From: Lentisphaerae bacterium RIFOXYA12_64_32
Lineage (GTDB): Bacteria > Verrucomicrobiota > Lentisphaeria > Oligosphaerales > YB12-FULL-65-16
Length of the DNA: 64,000 nucleotides
Reading direction: 5' to 3'
NCBI GenBank assembly: GCA_001803235.1
Contig: MHBL01000402.1
Span: 1-64,000, forward strand
Both the position numbers and the translations under genes were made by a program. Within the stretch, counting starts at the first letter, position 1. Every line of letters starts with the position of its first letter. Positions 45,167 to 53,012 of this stretch are shown one piece after another. Below the pieces are notes generated by a model that worked only from the letters and a program-made list of their open reading frames with translations, searched no databases and was not told the DNA's origin.

Positions 45167-45176
45167 GGGGTGTCTC

Positions 45177-45635
45177 CTAGCCTATGCGATTCACGATGAC
45201 GGATGTATTTCGGCAACGCGGGCGGCCCTGGTCCGTATACACGCTTCCCGTCGTGCCCATGCCGCCGTCCACGCTCGCCATGGCCCGACGCACCGCGGAG
45301 AGCAAGCCCTTGGCCAGTGCGAAGTTGGACCGGTGCACGTCGCGGACTCGCTGCAGGGACTCGCGGATTCGCTGCCGGAGCGCCGTGGTTTCGGTGGATT
45401 CCAGCGCCGCGGAGGATGGCCGGGTGTCGACCCACGTGCGGCGATACTGCTCCAAAAGCGACATCTGTTCCTCCTGTCTGGCCAGCAGTTCCCAGATGTC
45501 CGTCGTGCGGTGGTGAATCAGCGCCTCGCGCAGGCGCGTCGCCGAGTCCAAGAGTGCCTCCGTGCAGTTTCGCAGCTTTTCGGGCAGCGATGTGCAGGCG
45601 CTGTCATCAATCAGTGTGCCGAGAGTCGTGACCAT
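45177..45635 (-). CDS. FlgN-like export chaperone (first copy)
   Basis: A 152-residue mostly helical protein. I start it at ATG 45635, which overlaps the flgJ end by 29 nt and has AGGGG upstream. The helix pattern (LRNCTEALLDSATRLREALI, ELLARQEEQMSLLEQYRRTW, IRESLQRVRDVHRSNFALA) fits FlgN, the chaperone for FlgK and FlgL. The position immediately before flgK supports it. The C-terminal ~25 residues are unstructured, as usual for chaperones that bind FlhA. A second FlgN-like gene lies at 58075. Confidence 0.65.
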   Translation of the reverse strand: MVTTLGTLIDDSACTSLPEKLRNCTEALLDSATRLREALIHHRTTDIWELLARQEEQMSLLEQYRRTWVDTRPSSAALESTETTALRQRIRESLQRVRDVHRSNFALAKGLLSAVRRAMASVDGGMGTTGSVYTDQGRPRCRNTSVIVNRIG

Positions 45636-45954
45636 TCCTGTCCCCTTCCTTAAGGCTCCGAAGTTGGTCCCGGATCTGGTCCGAGATGCCGAGTACACCT
45701 TGCTGGCCAACGGCGTAGGCAATCTGTTCGTAAGCGAATTCCTTGAACGTGTTGCCGCTCTGGTCCTCGTCCCCCTCGTCCCAGCGCACCGAGCTTTCGG
45801 AGAGCCCCTGCTTGAGCATCGTGGCGGTGAGCACCGCTTCGAAGTCTTTGCTGATCCGTTCCAGTTCGCGGTCGGCCGCCGCCGCCGGTGGCGGCGTACC
45901 GGTGGCTGCTTGAGCTTCAAGACCGGGCAGAGTCTGGCATGGGAGGATGGTCAC
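45607..45954 (-). CDS. flgJ: FlgJ-type rod-binding protein without muramidase domain
   Basis: A 115-residue protein beginning with GTG at 45954 (AGGAG 8 nt upstream). It contains only the N-terminal rod-binding domain: ISKDFEAVLTATMLKQGLSE, then GNTFKEFAYEQIAYAVGQQG. Enterobacterial FlgJ is about 313 residues with a C-terminal peptidoglycan hydrolase. Here the cell-wall enzyme must be a separate protein, a common situation outside gamma-proteobacteria. It caps the growing rod in the periplasm and lies between flgI and the FlgN-like gene. Confidence 0.88.
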   Translation of the reverse strand: MTILPCQTLPGLEAQAATGTPPPAAAADRELERISKDFEAVLTATMLKQGLSESSVRWDEGDEDQSGNTFKEFAYEQIAYAVGQQGVLGISDQIRDQLRSLKEGDRNGHDSRHTD

Positions 45955-45965
45955 CGTCGTTTCTC

Positions 45966-47093
45966 CTAGAGTGAAACGAGCTCCGCATGAAGTGCGCCAG
46001 CTTCCTTCAGTGCGTGCATGATCACCATGATGTCGCGAGGCGTGACACCCAGCGCGTTCAACACCTTGACCAGCTCGCTGACCGTGGTCACATCCGGCAG
46101 CATGATCACCGGCGGCCGATCCTCCTGCGCCGACGTCTGCTGGTCGCGTATCCGCTCGGTCGTCGCCTGTCTGCTGAGCGGCCCGGGCTGGCTGACGGTC
46201 TCCGTGTTCTTGATGGTCACGGTCAACGTGCCGTGGGTGATGGCCACGCTGGAGATGCGGACACTGCCGCCGAAGATGATGGTCCCGGTGCGTTCATTGA
46301 AGACGATTTTTGCCTTCTGGTCGGGGGCAAATTCGACCGCCTCGATCTCGCGGATGAACTCCAGCGTCCGCCCGTCCAGGTACTCCTTGGCCACCCGCAC
46401 CCGGACGGTCGCCGAGTCGGACGCCAGGGCTGCACCTGGGAACCGGCTGTTCAGGGCGTCGGCCAGGTTGGCGGCACTGGTGAAGTCCGGGTTGCTCAGG
46501 CACAGCGTCAGCACGTCGGCGTCGGTGGCGTCCAGTCCGACGTCGCGCAGCAGCTTGACGCCGTTCGTGAGCCGGCCGGTGGTCGGATGATTCTTCGACA
46601 CCGTTTCACCGCCTGCCGCCGAGCTGCCAAAGCTGTAGGAGCCGGTCATGACTGGGCCCTGGGCCAGGGCCCACACTGTCCCGTCGGTCCCCAGCAACGG
46701 CGTCAGGAGCAGTTCGCCGCCGGTCAGCGACGCGGCGTCGCCGATCGACGCCACGGTGGCCGGCAGCATGTCGTGCTTGTGGGCGGGCGAGGCGATGTTG
46801 ACGGTGACCATGACCACGGCGGTGTTTTTCGCCTTGAGGTTGTTCTTGTCCACCGTGATGTTGAAGTTCTGCAGCAAGTTGGCGATGGTGCGCTGCGTGA
46901 GTTCCTCATCGGAATCGCCCGACCCCGCAAGCCCGATGATCAGGCCATAGCCGATCAGAGTCTGGTTCTCGTTGCCCTGAATGCGTGCCACGTCCTTGAC
47001 GCGCACCTTGAATGACGTCGCCTCCTGGGCGGAAGCGGTCAGCGCGCCCGAGATCAGGACAAGGATCAGCCATTTGCTCACAATCTGATGCAT
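45966..47093 (-). CDS. flgI: Flagellar P-ring protein FlgI
   Basis: A 375-residue protein with a signal peptide (WLILVLISGALTASAQ). The mature N-terminus VRVKDVARIQGNENQTLIGY and the block LIIGLAGSGDSDE are diagnostic of FlgI, as is the end VLNALGVTPRDIMVIMHALK. FlgI forms the peptidoglycan-level ring around the rod, showing the organism builds a Gram-negative type basal body. The length is typical. Confidence 0.95.
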   Translation of the reverse strand: MHQIVSKWLILVLISGALTASAQEATSFKVRVKDVARIQGNENQTLIGYGLIIGLAGSGDSDEELTQRTIANLLQNFNITVDKNNLKAKNTAVVMVTVNIASPAHKHDMLPATVASIGDAASLTGGELLLTPLLGTDGTVWALAQGPVMTGSYSFGSSAAGGETVSKNHPTTGRLTNGVKLLRDVGLDATDADVLTLCLSNPDFTSAANLADALNSRFPGAALASDSATVRVRVAKEYLDGRTLEFIREIEAVEFAPDQKAKIVFNERTGTIIFGGSVRISSVAITHGTLTVTIKNTETVSQPGPLSRQATTERIRDQQTSAQEDRPPVIMLPDVTTVSELVKVLNALGVTPRDIMVIMHALKEAGALHAELVSL

Positions 47094-47104
47094 CGTAGTT
47101 TGCC

Positions 47105-47761
47105 TCAGAATGGGTTGATAACATCGAAGAGACGCCAGAACCAGCCCGGCGACGAACCGCGAGTCACTTCGCCTTTGCTCTGATAATTGATGCTCGCCTG
47201 GGCGATCTGGCTGGACATGATCGAGTTGTCGGCCGTCACGTCCTGCGGGCGGACCATGCCGGTCAGGACCATGCGGATATTCTCACGGTTGAACACCACG
47301 ACCCGTTCGCCTCGGATAACCAGCACGGAATTGGGCAGGACGTCGACGACCTGGGCGGTGTACGTCGCCTGGAGCGTCTCGGTGGACGCGGAATTTCCGG
47401 ACCCGGTGAACTGCGACGACGCGGACAGCGAGTACGGGGGCAGGGCGATGCCCTTGGAGTTCGTCAGCGCCTGGTACGTACTGTTGTTTTGCGTCGCGGG
47501 ATAGCCGATGACGTTCCCGGAGCTCGCCGTGGCGGCCGACTCCCGCTTCGTGGCCAGGGCGTTCGTCTTGCTGGAACTGGTCTGCTCGTCCACGACAACG
47601 GTCAGCAGGTCGCCCACGGTCCAGGCACGCTTGCTGGAGTACATGTTGAGCGCCAAGCGCAGTTGCGGGTCTTCCGCCAGCAGGGGCGGGATGGCGACCA
47701 GGAGCCACGTCAGTCCGAGGATCGGTAAAGCGTACCGCATGAGTCTGTTCTCCTCCGTCAT
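47105..47761 (-). CDS. flgH: Flagellar L-ring protein FlgH, lacking a lipobox
   Basis: A 218-residue protein with FlgH signatures: KRAWTVGDLLTVVVDEQTSS, VVDVLPNSVLVIRGERVV, and GMVRPQDVTADNSIMSSQIA. FlgH forms the outer-membrane ring and is normally a lipoprotein. Here the signal sequence (LPILGLTWLLVAIPPLLAED) has no cysteine, so it is probably cleaved by signal peptidase I and held by the ring itself. ATG 47761 overlaps the flgA stop (ATGA); ATG 47740 is an alternative start behind GGAGGAG. Confidence 0.93.
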   Translation of the reverse strand: MTEENRLMRYALPILGLTWLLVAIPPLLAEDPQLRLALNMYSSKRAWTVGDLLTVVVDEQTSSSKTNALATKRESAATASSGNVIGYPATQNNSTYQALTNSKGIALPPYSLSASSQFTGSGNSASTETLQATYTAQVVDVLPNSVLVIRGERVVVFNRENIRMVLTGMVRPQDVTADNSIMSSQIAQASINYQSKGEVTRGSSPGWFWRLFDVINPF

Positions 47762-48834
47762 CGTACCGGCGCTTGCCCGAGGTCCAGTTCCGCCTGGCGT
47801 TCCGCCACCAGACGGGCTTCGAACGATTTGCCCGAGACCGGGTTGCGCACTTGGACTTGCTCGCCCAGGCGCCCGACCTCCAGCGCGTTGGTGGCAATGC
47901 TGACGCTCAATGCGCCGCTGGCGCAGCGGATCCAGACCACGTCGCCGCGCCGCGCGCAGACCGGGTTGAGCAGGTACCCCGGTTGCACGATCTCGCCAGC
48001 GGTCATGCGCCGCGACAACTCACGGCCCACGCAGTCGCCCAACTGGGAGAGCACCGTACGGTTCTGGTCGCCCACCCACAGCGGCGCGAGCTGAACGTCC
48101 TCGTTGCGCAGCACGTGGCCGCGGTCGAGGGAGTTGGTCACGATGACCACTTGGACTTCGCGAAGAATGACCGGGCTCAGCATCACCTCGGAGACGCGTG
48201 TACCCTGGGCGTTGACGAACGCGACACGCAAGGGTACGCTGCCGCTCAGCAGACCACCGTCGAGCGGATGGACCTCGAGGTTCAGGCTGGCATCGCAACC
48301 AGCCAGCTTGCGCTCGTCTTCGCCCTGGAGCAGCACATCGATCTTCCAGGACGCCCATGGCGGGACTTGGCGGATGGCGTCGACCAGTTTGTTTTTCAGT
48401 TTCTGAGCGTCGCCCGCCGGCAGAGACCGGTCGACCACGATGGCATCGGGCCCGCGCAGTTGCAGGTCGAGCAGCGGCGGGTGCCGCTGCAGGAGGAACG
48501 CGAGTTCCACGAGGGTAAGGCGTGTCTGCCCGCCGAGCGGCGGCGCGTCGAGGATTTCCAGAGCCGTCTCCACAGGATCGAGAACCGTCGAGTTGACGAC
48601 CAGTTCGCCCAGCGTGACCTTGGACGCCCGCGCCGTAACGCAGTCGCGGACTTGCAGCACACGTACGTCCTCGTTCGCGTTGGCGCCCGACGTCCAGGTG
48701 CCCGACACGCCGAGGAAGGCCGCGCAACTCAGAAGTCGGAGCAGGTGGCGCATTCGGGTGCTGCTGGCGACCCGGTTCCGCCGCCGGGCCGTGTCGCGCC
48801 GCTTTCGCAGAAGCATGTCAACAGCCGAGTGCAT
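47758..48834 (-). CDS. flgA: Flagellar P-ring assembly chaperone FlgA
   Basis: A 358-residue secreted protein, longer than the usual ~220. The N-terminus from ATG 48834 has an Arg-rich stretch before a signal-like segment (LLRLLSCAAFLGVSGTW); ATG 48753 at that segment is an alternative start. The C-terminal ~150 residues carry the SAF-like FlgA domain: VLRNEDVQLAPLWVG, GRELSRRMTAGEIVQPGYLL, GDVVWIRCASGALSVS, and GEQVQVRNPVSGKSFEARLV. FlgA helps FlgI polymerise in the periplasm. It overlaps flgH by 4 nt and lies 7 nt after flgG. Confidence 0.88.
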   Translation of the reverse strand: MHSAVDMLLRKRRDTARRRNRVASSTRMRHLLRLLSCAAFLGVSGTWTSGANANEDVRVLQVRDCVTARASKVTLGELVVNSTVLDPVETALEILDAPPLGGQTRLTLVELAFLLQRHPPLLDLQLRGPDAIVVDRSLPAGDAQKLKNKLVDAIRQVPPWASWKIDVLLQGEDERKLAGCDASLNLEVHPLDGGLLSGSVPLRVAFVNAQGTRVSEVMLSPVILREVQVVIVTNSLDRGHVLRNEDVQLAPLWVGDQNRTVLSQLGDCVGRELSRRMTAGEIVQPGYLLNPVCARRGDVVWIRCASGALSVSIATNALEVGRLGEQVQVRNPVSGKSFEARLVAERQAELDLGQAPVR

Positions 48835-48841
48835 GAGAGAC

Positions 48842-49618
48842 CTACCGGAGGTTGGCGACCATTCGCAGCATTTCGTCCGCCGTCTTGATACCCTTCGAGT
48901 TCATCTCGTAGGCACGCTGCGAGGCGATCATGTCGACCATTTCAGAGACGATCTCCACATTGGAGCTCTCCTGGAAATACTGGGCGACCGTGCCGAACCC
49001 GGAGGTGCCCGGATTGCCGCGCTGTGCCGTGCCGCTTGCCTCGGTCGCCGCGTACAGGTTGTGGCCGAGGCTGCTCAGACCCTCGGGGCTGGGAAACCGC
49101 ACCAGTTGCACCTGCCCCTTGGAAGACGTCTTGCCGTCCACCGTTGTGGACACCGTGCCGTCGCGGCTGATGTCGATGGCCGTGGCCGTGGTTTCGATGG
49201 CGGGAAACCCGACCACCGGGTAGCCTTCCACGGTGACGACCTGCCCGGCGGCGTTCAGGTGAAACGAGCCGGCGCGTGTCACGGCGGTCGAGCCATCCGG
49301 CATTGTCACCTCAAAAAAGCCGTCGCCCTCCAGTGCCAGATCGAGGGCCGAGCTGGTGTTCTTCAGGCCGCCCTGGCTGAAATTCTTCGAGATGCCGCCC
49401 GTTCGCGACCCCGTCCCGAGCTGCGCCCCTACCGGCGCGACGGAATCGGCGGTCGCAGCGCCGGGACTGCCCATGTTCTGGTACAGCATGTCCTGGAACT
49501 GCGCGGCACTGCGCTTGTACGCCGTGGTGTTGACGTTCGCCATGTTGTTGGCGATCGTGTCGGTCATGAGTTGCTGGCATTCCATGCCGGTCGCGGAAAT
49601 CCACAGGGTTCGATTCAT
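48842..49618 (-). CDS. flgG: Distal rod protein FlgG
   Basis: A 258-residue protein, the standard length of about 260. It starts MNRTLWISATGMECQQLMTD and contains the rod/hook N-terminal motif IANNMANVNTTAYKRSAAQF. The C-terminal motif (VEIVSEMVDMIASQRAYEMN, ending LRMVANLR) matches. FlgG builds the distal rod crossing the P and L rings. It follows flgF closely, as in most flagellar operons. Confidence 0.95.
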   Translation of the reverse strand: MNRTLWISATGMECQQLMTDTIANNMANVNTTAYKRSAAQFQDMLYQNMGSPGAATADSVAPVGAQLGTGSRTGGISKNFSQGGLKNTSSALDLALEGDGFFEVTMPDGSTAVTRAGSFHLNAAGQVVTVEGYPVVGFPAIETTATAIDISRDGTVSTTVDGKTSSKGQVQLVRFPSPEGLSSLGHNLYAATEASGTAQRGNPGTSGFGTVAQYFQESSNVEIVSEMVDMIASQRAYEMNSKGIKTADEMLRMVANLR

Positions 49619-49637
49619 GGTGTAGGTCCTCCCAACA

Positions 49638-50384
49638 TCACTGCGCCAATTTCTGCTGTTCGTCGCGGGACATCTCCATCTGCATGCGCACCAGTTGCTG
49701 TCCGATCTCGAATTCGCGTAGACTCTGGACCATCTTCGCCATCTCCTGGATGGGCGAAGCGTTGGCCGCTTCGCGGTACCCGTTGAGCAGACGGGAGTCC
49801 TTCAACATGGACGGGTCGCGCGACTCGGTCAGGCCGAAATAGTTCGCTGACTTGCGCTGTAGGTCGGGGCGTTTGGCAATGTCGTAAATCCCGACTTGGC
49901 CGATGGTCTTCGTGACGCCGTCGGTGATGACAGAAACGTTCCCGTTCTCGGAGACGCGCAGGTTCTCCACCGAGTCTCTGGAGTCCAACGTCACGGGGCC
50001 GCTCTTCCCGTCGAGGGTGTAGCCCTCCTGCGTGATGAGCGAGCCCCGGGCCGAGAGATGAAACTGTCCGTTGCGTGTGAAGTATTTCTGGCCGCCCGGG
50101 GTGGTGACCCGGAAAAAGCCGTCTCCATGGATGGCGAGATCCAGTGCTCGCCCCGTCTGGATGAGGGTGCCTTGGCTGAAGTCGGTATCCAGTCTATCGA
50201 CCGTCACGTCCTGGCCGCCCTGGGCCTCGCCCAGCTTGGTCTCCAGTTCGGCCTGAAAGGTCCCGCTCAGGTGTTGGGCCTTGTACCCAGACAACGCGCT
50301 GCCTACAAGGTTCCGCGCGATGGCCTCCTGGCGCTTCAACTCGCCGTTGAGGCCCCCCACCATTTTGTAGAGTCCGCTGGACAT
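49638..50384 (-). CDS. flgF: Proximal rod protein FlgF (first gene of the rod/ring operon)
   Basis: A 248-residue protein started at ATG 50384 (GAGG 8 nt upstream). The rod motif is slightly altered (EAIARNLVGSALSGYKAQHL). Other conserved parts are LDLAIHGDGFFRVTTPGGQK, YFTRNGQFHLSARGSLITQE and the C-terminal EMAKMVQSLREFEIGQQLVR. A -24/-12 promoter about 55 nt upstream makes this the first gene of a nine-gene operon to flgL. FlgG-like paralogy is expected; FlgF is assigned from order and from the weaker NNxAN motif. Confidence 0.85.
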   Translation of the reverse strand: MSSGLYKMVGGLNGELKRQEAIARNLVGSALSGYKAQHLSGTFQAELETKLGEAQGGQDVTVDRLDTDFSQGTLIQTGRALDLAIHGDGFFRVTTPGGQKYFTRNGQFHLSARGSLITQEGYTLDGKSGPVTLDSRDSVENLRVSENGNVSVITDGVTKTIGQVGIYDIAKRPDLQRKSANYFGLTESRDPSMLKDSRLLNGYREAANASPIQEMAKMVQSLREFEIGQQLVRMQMEMSRDEQQKLAQ

Positions 50385-50436
50385 CGTGTCGCCTCGTCGC
50401 TGAGTGTACCTGAGACGGAAATCTGTTCCAGGTGGA

Positions 50437-50452
50437 CGCACGAAGTGTGCCC
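50437..50452 (-). promoter_or_regulatory. Sigma-54 promoter of the flgF-to-flgL operon
   Basis: Minus strand: GGGCACA, CTTC, GTGCG, with GG and GC at -24/-12. The predicted start near 50426 leaves a ~42-nt leader before flgF ATG 50384. The flgM terminator lies just upstream, so this is an independent unit. Confidence 0.6.
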
Positions 50453-50589
50453 GCGTCCGATCAAGGCACGGGCACTCAAGTCCGGCCCGGTTGCCGGGGT
50501 GATCGCAGGGAAAGAGCCAGAGGCAAAACGGCAGACCGTGTCAAGCACTGGGATGGGGATGCCGGCGTGCAAGGCACGTCAGGGGTGGG

Positions 50590-50630
50590 AAAAAAATGCC
50601 GTCCATCCGGCAGTTTTGCCGGCAATGGCA
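50590..50630 (-). terminator. Intrinsic terminator after flgM
   Basis: On the minus strand TGCCATTGCCGGCA pairs with TGCCGGATGGACGGCA (outer 4-bp and inner 6-bp stems), followed at once by seven Ts (50596-50590). A second small hairpin (50674-50697) overlaps the flgM stop codon and is followed by GCGTTTT. Either could end the flgM transcript. Confidence 0.65.
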
Positions 50631-50692
50631 GGCCGGAAGACCTGTGATGCGCCGCCGCGGTGAAGCGAAAACGCCTGACGCGGGTGTCTCCG

Positions 50693-50980
50693 TCAGGTCA
50701 GCAGGTCGCGGGCGATGCGCCCGATCTGCGCGTCGGAAAGGGGGCGCCAGTCAGTGAGCCGTTGGCGAGCCGCGGTCACGGCGTGTTCGCGGACGGCGTC
50801 GGTCTCTTCATACATGGCCAGGACCCGTGCGGCCTCGCGGCCGAGTGTCGACACCTTCACGGGTGCGGTCCCCGCTCCGGTCCCGGGGGCTAGTCCCTGC
50901 GGGCGTGCCGCGAAAAACCGCGTCGGTGACGCGGCCTGGCCAACGCCGGAAGCATGTCTGACAGGTGATGTGCTCTCCAT
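50693..50980 (-). CDS. flgM: FlgM-like anti-sigma-28 factor
   Basis: A 95-residue protein. The C-terminal half (VKVSTLGREAARVLAMYEET, then TDWRPLSDAQIGRIARDLL) resembles the sigma-28-binding helices of FlgM, and the first ~45 residues are disordered, as in FlgM. Sequence similarity is weak. The call is strengthened by a near-consensus sigma-28 promoter directly before it and by its place upstream of the flgF operon. FlgM holds FliA inactive until the hook is complete and is then exported. The ATG 50980 is only a few nucleotides from the predicted transcript start, so the mRNA is almost leaderless. Confidence 0.6.
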   Translation of the reverse strand: MESTSPVRHASGVGQAASPTRFFAARPQGLAPGTGAGTAPVKVSTLGREAARVLAMYEETDAVREHAVTAARQRLTDWRPLSDAQIGRIARDLLT

Positions 50981-50989
50981 AACCTACAG

Positions 50990-51016
50990 GAATCGGCTGC
51001 CGCGGCGACTATTTTA
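50990..51016 (-). promoter_or_regulatory. Sigma-28 (FliA-type) promoter of flgM
   Basis: Minus strand: TAAA (51016-51013), exactly 15 nt, GCCGATTC (50997-50990), against consensus TAAA-N15-GCCGATAA. The -35 overlaps the stop codon of the upstream lipoprotein gene (CTAAAATAG). The start would be near 50982. Confidence 0.8.
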
Positions 51017-51746
51017 GTTGCGGTACCGTTTTGGCACCCGCTTCCTCGCTGGCGCCGTGACTGTACGGAGGAGTTGCCATCGCGGCCACGGTGGACGGGA
51101 CGATCAGCGCCTGCGCGGCGCGCTGCGCGGTGAAGCGGTGGAAAAGACGCGGGCTGAGGAGTGCCGTCTCCAGGTACGAACGGCTCGGCTCGGGGGAGTG
51201 TATGAGGCTGACCGCCGAGGCATCCTGGTCCACGAACCGCTTGAAGTCGTCGCGGGTCCGTGGATCGGCCAGGTCCACCCGTAGATGGACGCGGTTGAGG
51301 AGCTGACCGCTGTCCGCATCGACCCAGACGATCTTGAGCGCCAGCAGTTGCGGGGGATAGGGCCGGAATTCGAGGACCTGCGTCGCAACCACCGAACCGC
51401 ACTGCGCCAACCTTCCCAGGGCCGCGGTCTCCTCAAGGGCGAAAAGGCCACTGCGGATCAGGTTCTCAGGGGTGACGGTTCCCGACAGGGAACTGACCTG
51501 TTCGGCTCGCACGGCCTGGGCGGCGGAGCGGTTCGAGAACTCCTGGTACAGGTACTCGCCGAACTGCCGGCAGCACTCTGCCGTATTGTCGGTCCGATCC
51601 GCGAGCGGCAACAGGACCAGCACCGGAGTATGTCCCAGCACGGGCGAAGCCTCTTGCCGGGACCCGGCGGTGCGGCAGCCGGCCGACACACCGATCAGCG
51701 CCGTCGCTGCCAGCAACAGGATCCAACTGGGCACCCACGTTCTCAT
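51009..51746 (-). CDS. Outer-membrane lipoprotein upstream of flgM
   Basis: A 245-residue protein. I start it at ATG 51746, with AAGGAG upstream. The signal peptide ends in a lipobox (LIGVSAGC), so it is a lipoprotein. The mature part, VLVLLPLADRTDNTAECCRQ onward, has the look of TolB/CsgG-like or FlgT/LpoB-like periplasmic domains (an N-terminal strand followed by a helix with YLYQEFSNR). It sits within the flagellar cluster, so a basal-body-associated or ring-stabilising role is plausible. A family cannot be fixed by eye. Confidence 0.65.
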   Translation of the reverse strand: MRTWVPSWILLLAATALIGVSAGCRTAGSRQEASPVLGHTPVLVLLPLADRTDNTAECCRQFGEYLYQEFSNRSAAQAVRAEQVSSLSGTVTPENLIRSGLFALEETAALGRLAQCGSVVATQVLEFRPYPPQLLALKIVWVDADSGQLLNRVHLRVDLADPRTRDDFKRFVDQDASAVSLIHSPEPSRSYLETALLSPRLFHRFTAQRAAQALIVPSTVAAMATPPYSHGASEEAGAKTVPQLK

Positions 51747-51804
51747 GCCGATGTCGCTCCTTCGTCGTCTTTGGCCGGTACAAATGCTGCTGCCGTCTTT
51801 GCCG

Positions 51805-52110
51805 CTAAGCAGGTTCTTCCGTCTCGCACACCAGTTCCGCCTCGCGTCCGCAGGGGCACTTGACGATGATCCGCCGGACAATCTCGTCCGCGGTTTTTTC
51901 CACGATGATGGTTGGAGGGGGGCCGGCGTCCGCACCGGTGCTGTCACCGCCTATGATCCGGACGGTGCGGGGGCGTTTGTCGGTGGTGGACTTCCGGATG
52001 ATGCGACCTGCCCGGGGCGTCGGCGCGGACGGACCTGCGGTGGCGCAGAGCCGCCGGCTGACGACCTTCTGCCCCGCCTGTTTTTCGACCGCGGCCTTGT
52101 CGTCTTTCAT
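51805..52110 (-). CDS. Small basic protein with a Cys-containing end
   Basis: A 101-residue protein from ATG 52110, overlapping the stop of the FliT-like gene (ATGA). It is Lys/Arg-rich and largely disordered up to GPPPTIIVEKTADEIVRRII, followed by KCPCGREAELVCE with three Cys residues that could bind metal. No family is recognised. The overlap with its flagellar neighbour argues it is expressed and belongs to the flagellar set. Confidence 0.55.
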   Translation of the reverse strand: MKDDKAAVEKQAGQKVVSRRLCATAGPSAPTPRAGRIIRKSTTDKRPRTVRIIGGDSTGADAGPPPTIIVEKTADEIVRRIIVKCPCGREAELVCETEEPA

Positions 52111-52487
52111 TCGAGACCCTTTCCCGTTCGGATGCGGACGTCGCGTCCGCACAGGCTGGCGTGGTTCGGGTGATAGGCTCGCGACACGCGCCGACCCACC
52201 GCGCGCTGTTCGATCTTGGCCTGCAAGTCGTCCCGCCAAACCGACACGTCGCGCTGCAGTTGCTCCAGGCGCTGGTTGCCGCCCTGGAGCCGTTCCCGCA
52301 GCGTCGCGGGAAGTGACGCAGCCTCGGGCTGCCCCAGGAGCTGGTGCACGTCACGAAACGCCAGACGGACGCGTCGCATCTGCCGGCAGAGAGCCGCGTA
52401 GTCGGCGTCGTGGACGGCCGCCTGGACGGCCGCCATCGCCTCGTCCCAGTGCCGAACAGCATCCTCGACGGTTTCGGGGTTACTCAT
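52107..52487 (-). CDS. FliT-like flagellar chaperone candidate
   Basis: A 126-residue helical protein from ATG 52487, 8 nt after fliS. The helices (VRHWDEAMAAVQAAVHDADY, LRERLQGGNQRLEQLQRDVS) and the position directly after fliS match the FliT/FlgN class of small export chaperones. Similarity is structural rather than sequence-specific. Its ends overlap or nearly touch both neighbours, so it is co-translated. Confidence 0.5.
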   Translation of the reverse strand: MSNPETVEDAVRHWDEAMAAVQAAVHDADYAALCRQMRRVRLAFRDVHQLLGQPEAASLPATLRERLQGGNQRLEQLQRDVSVWRDDLQAKIEQRAVGRRVSRAYHPNHASLCGRDVRIRTGKGLE

Positions 52488-52495
52488 GGGCGTCC

Positions 52496-52894
52496 TCAGC
52501 AAATGCCTTGTCGGCGCGCTTCCTGAGCGGCGGTGGCCCAGGTGTCCCGCAACCCGGAGACCAGTTCCTCGACTTCCTGGATCAGGGCCGGATCCTTGCG
52601 GGCGTTGGCCGTCGAAAGGTGTCGGACCCAGAAATCGTACAACTGGTCCAGGGTCGAGGCGATCTCGCCGCCATTTTTTTTGTCCAGGGAGAGCTGCAGC
52701 TGGGAAATGATCAGCTTGGCCTGCTGCACGTTGTTGTTGATCGTTTCGAACCTGGACGGAGTTTCGCCCTGGAAGGCTTCCAGAGCGATATGCAGGTGCC
52801 GCAGGATTCCGTCGTACATCATCACCACGCGCTGCGCCGGGCTGGCGGTTCCTGCCTGGACTCGTCGATAGCTGGTGGCAACCTGTGTCGTCAT
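52496..52894 (-). CDS. fliS: Flagellin export chaperone FliS
   Basis: A 132-residue protein of typical FliS length, started at ATG 52894 (GGAG 8 nt upstream). Signature parts are SYRRVQAGTASPAQRVVMMY and DGILRHLHIALEAFQG at the N-terminus, NNNVQQAKLIISQLQLSLD in the middle, and LDQLYDFWVRHLSTANARKD. FliS binds flagellin in the cytoplasm and stops premature polymerisation. The flagellin and cap genes are not in this window. Confidence 0.9.
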   Translation of the reverse strand: MTTQVATSYRRVQAGTASPAQRVVMMYDGILRHLHIALEAFQGETPSRFETINNNVQQAKLIISQLQLSLDKKNGGEIASTLDQLYDFWVRHLSTANARKDPALIQEVEELVSGLRDTWATAAQEARRQGIC

Positions 52895-53012
52895 GGCATG
52901 TCTCCGGATCGTCGTCGGTTGTATGTTTGCCGTCGGGCCTGGCGCGGCGTTCCGTCTGTTCGTCGTCGTCGGCCCCGTTGTTGTCAGCCTGGCCCACGTG
53001 TCGCTGCCCGAC

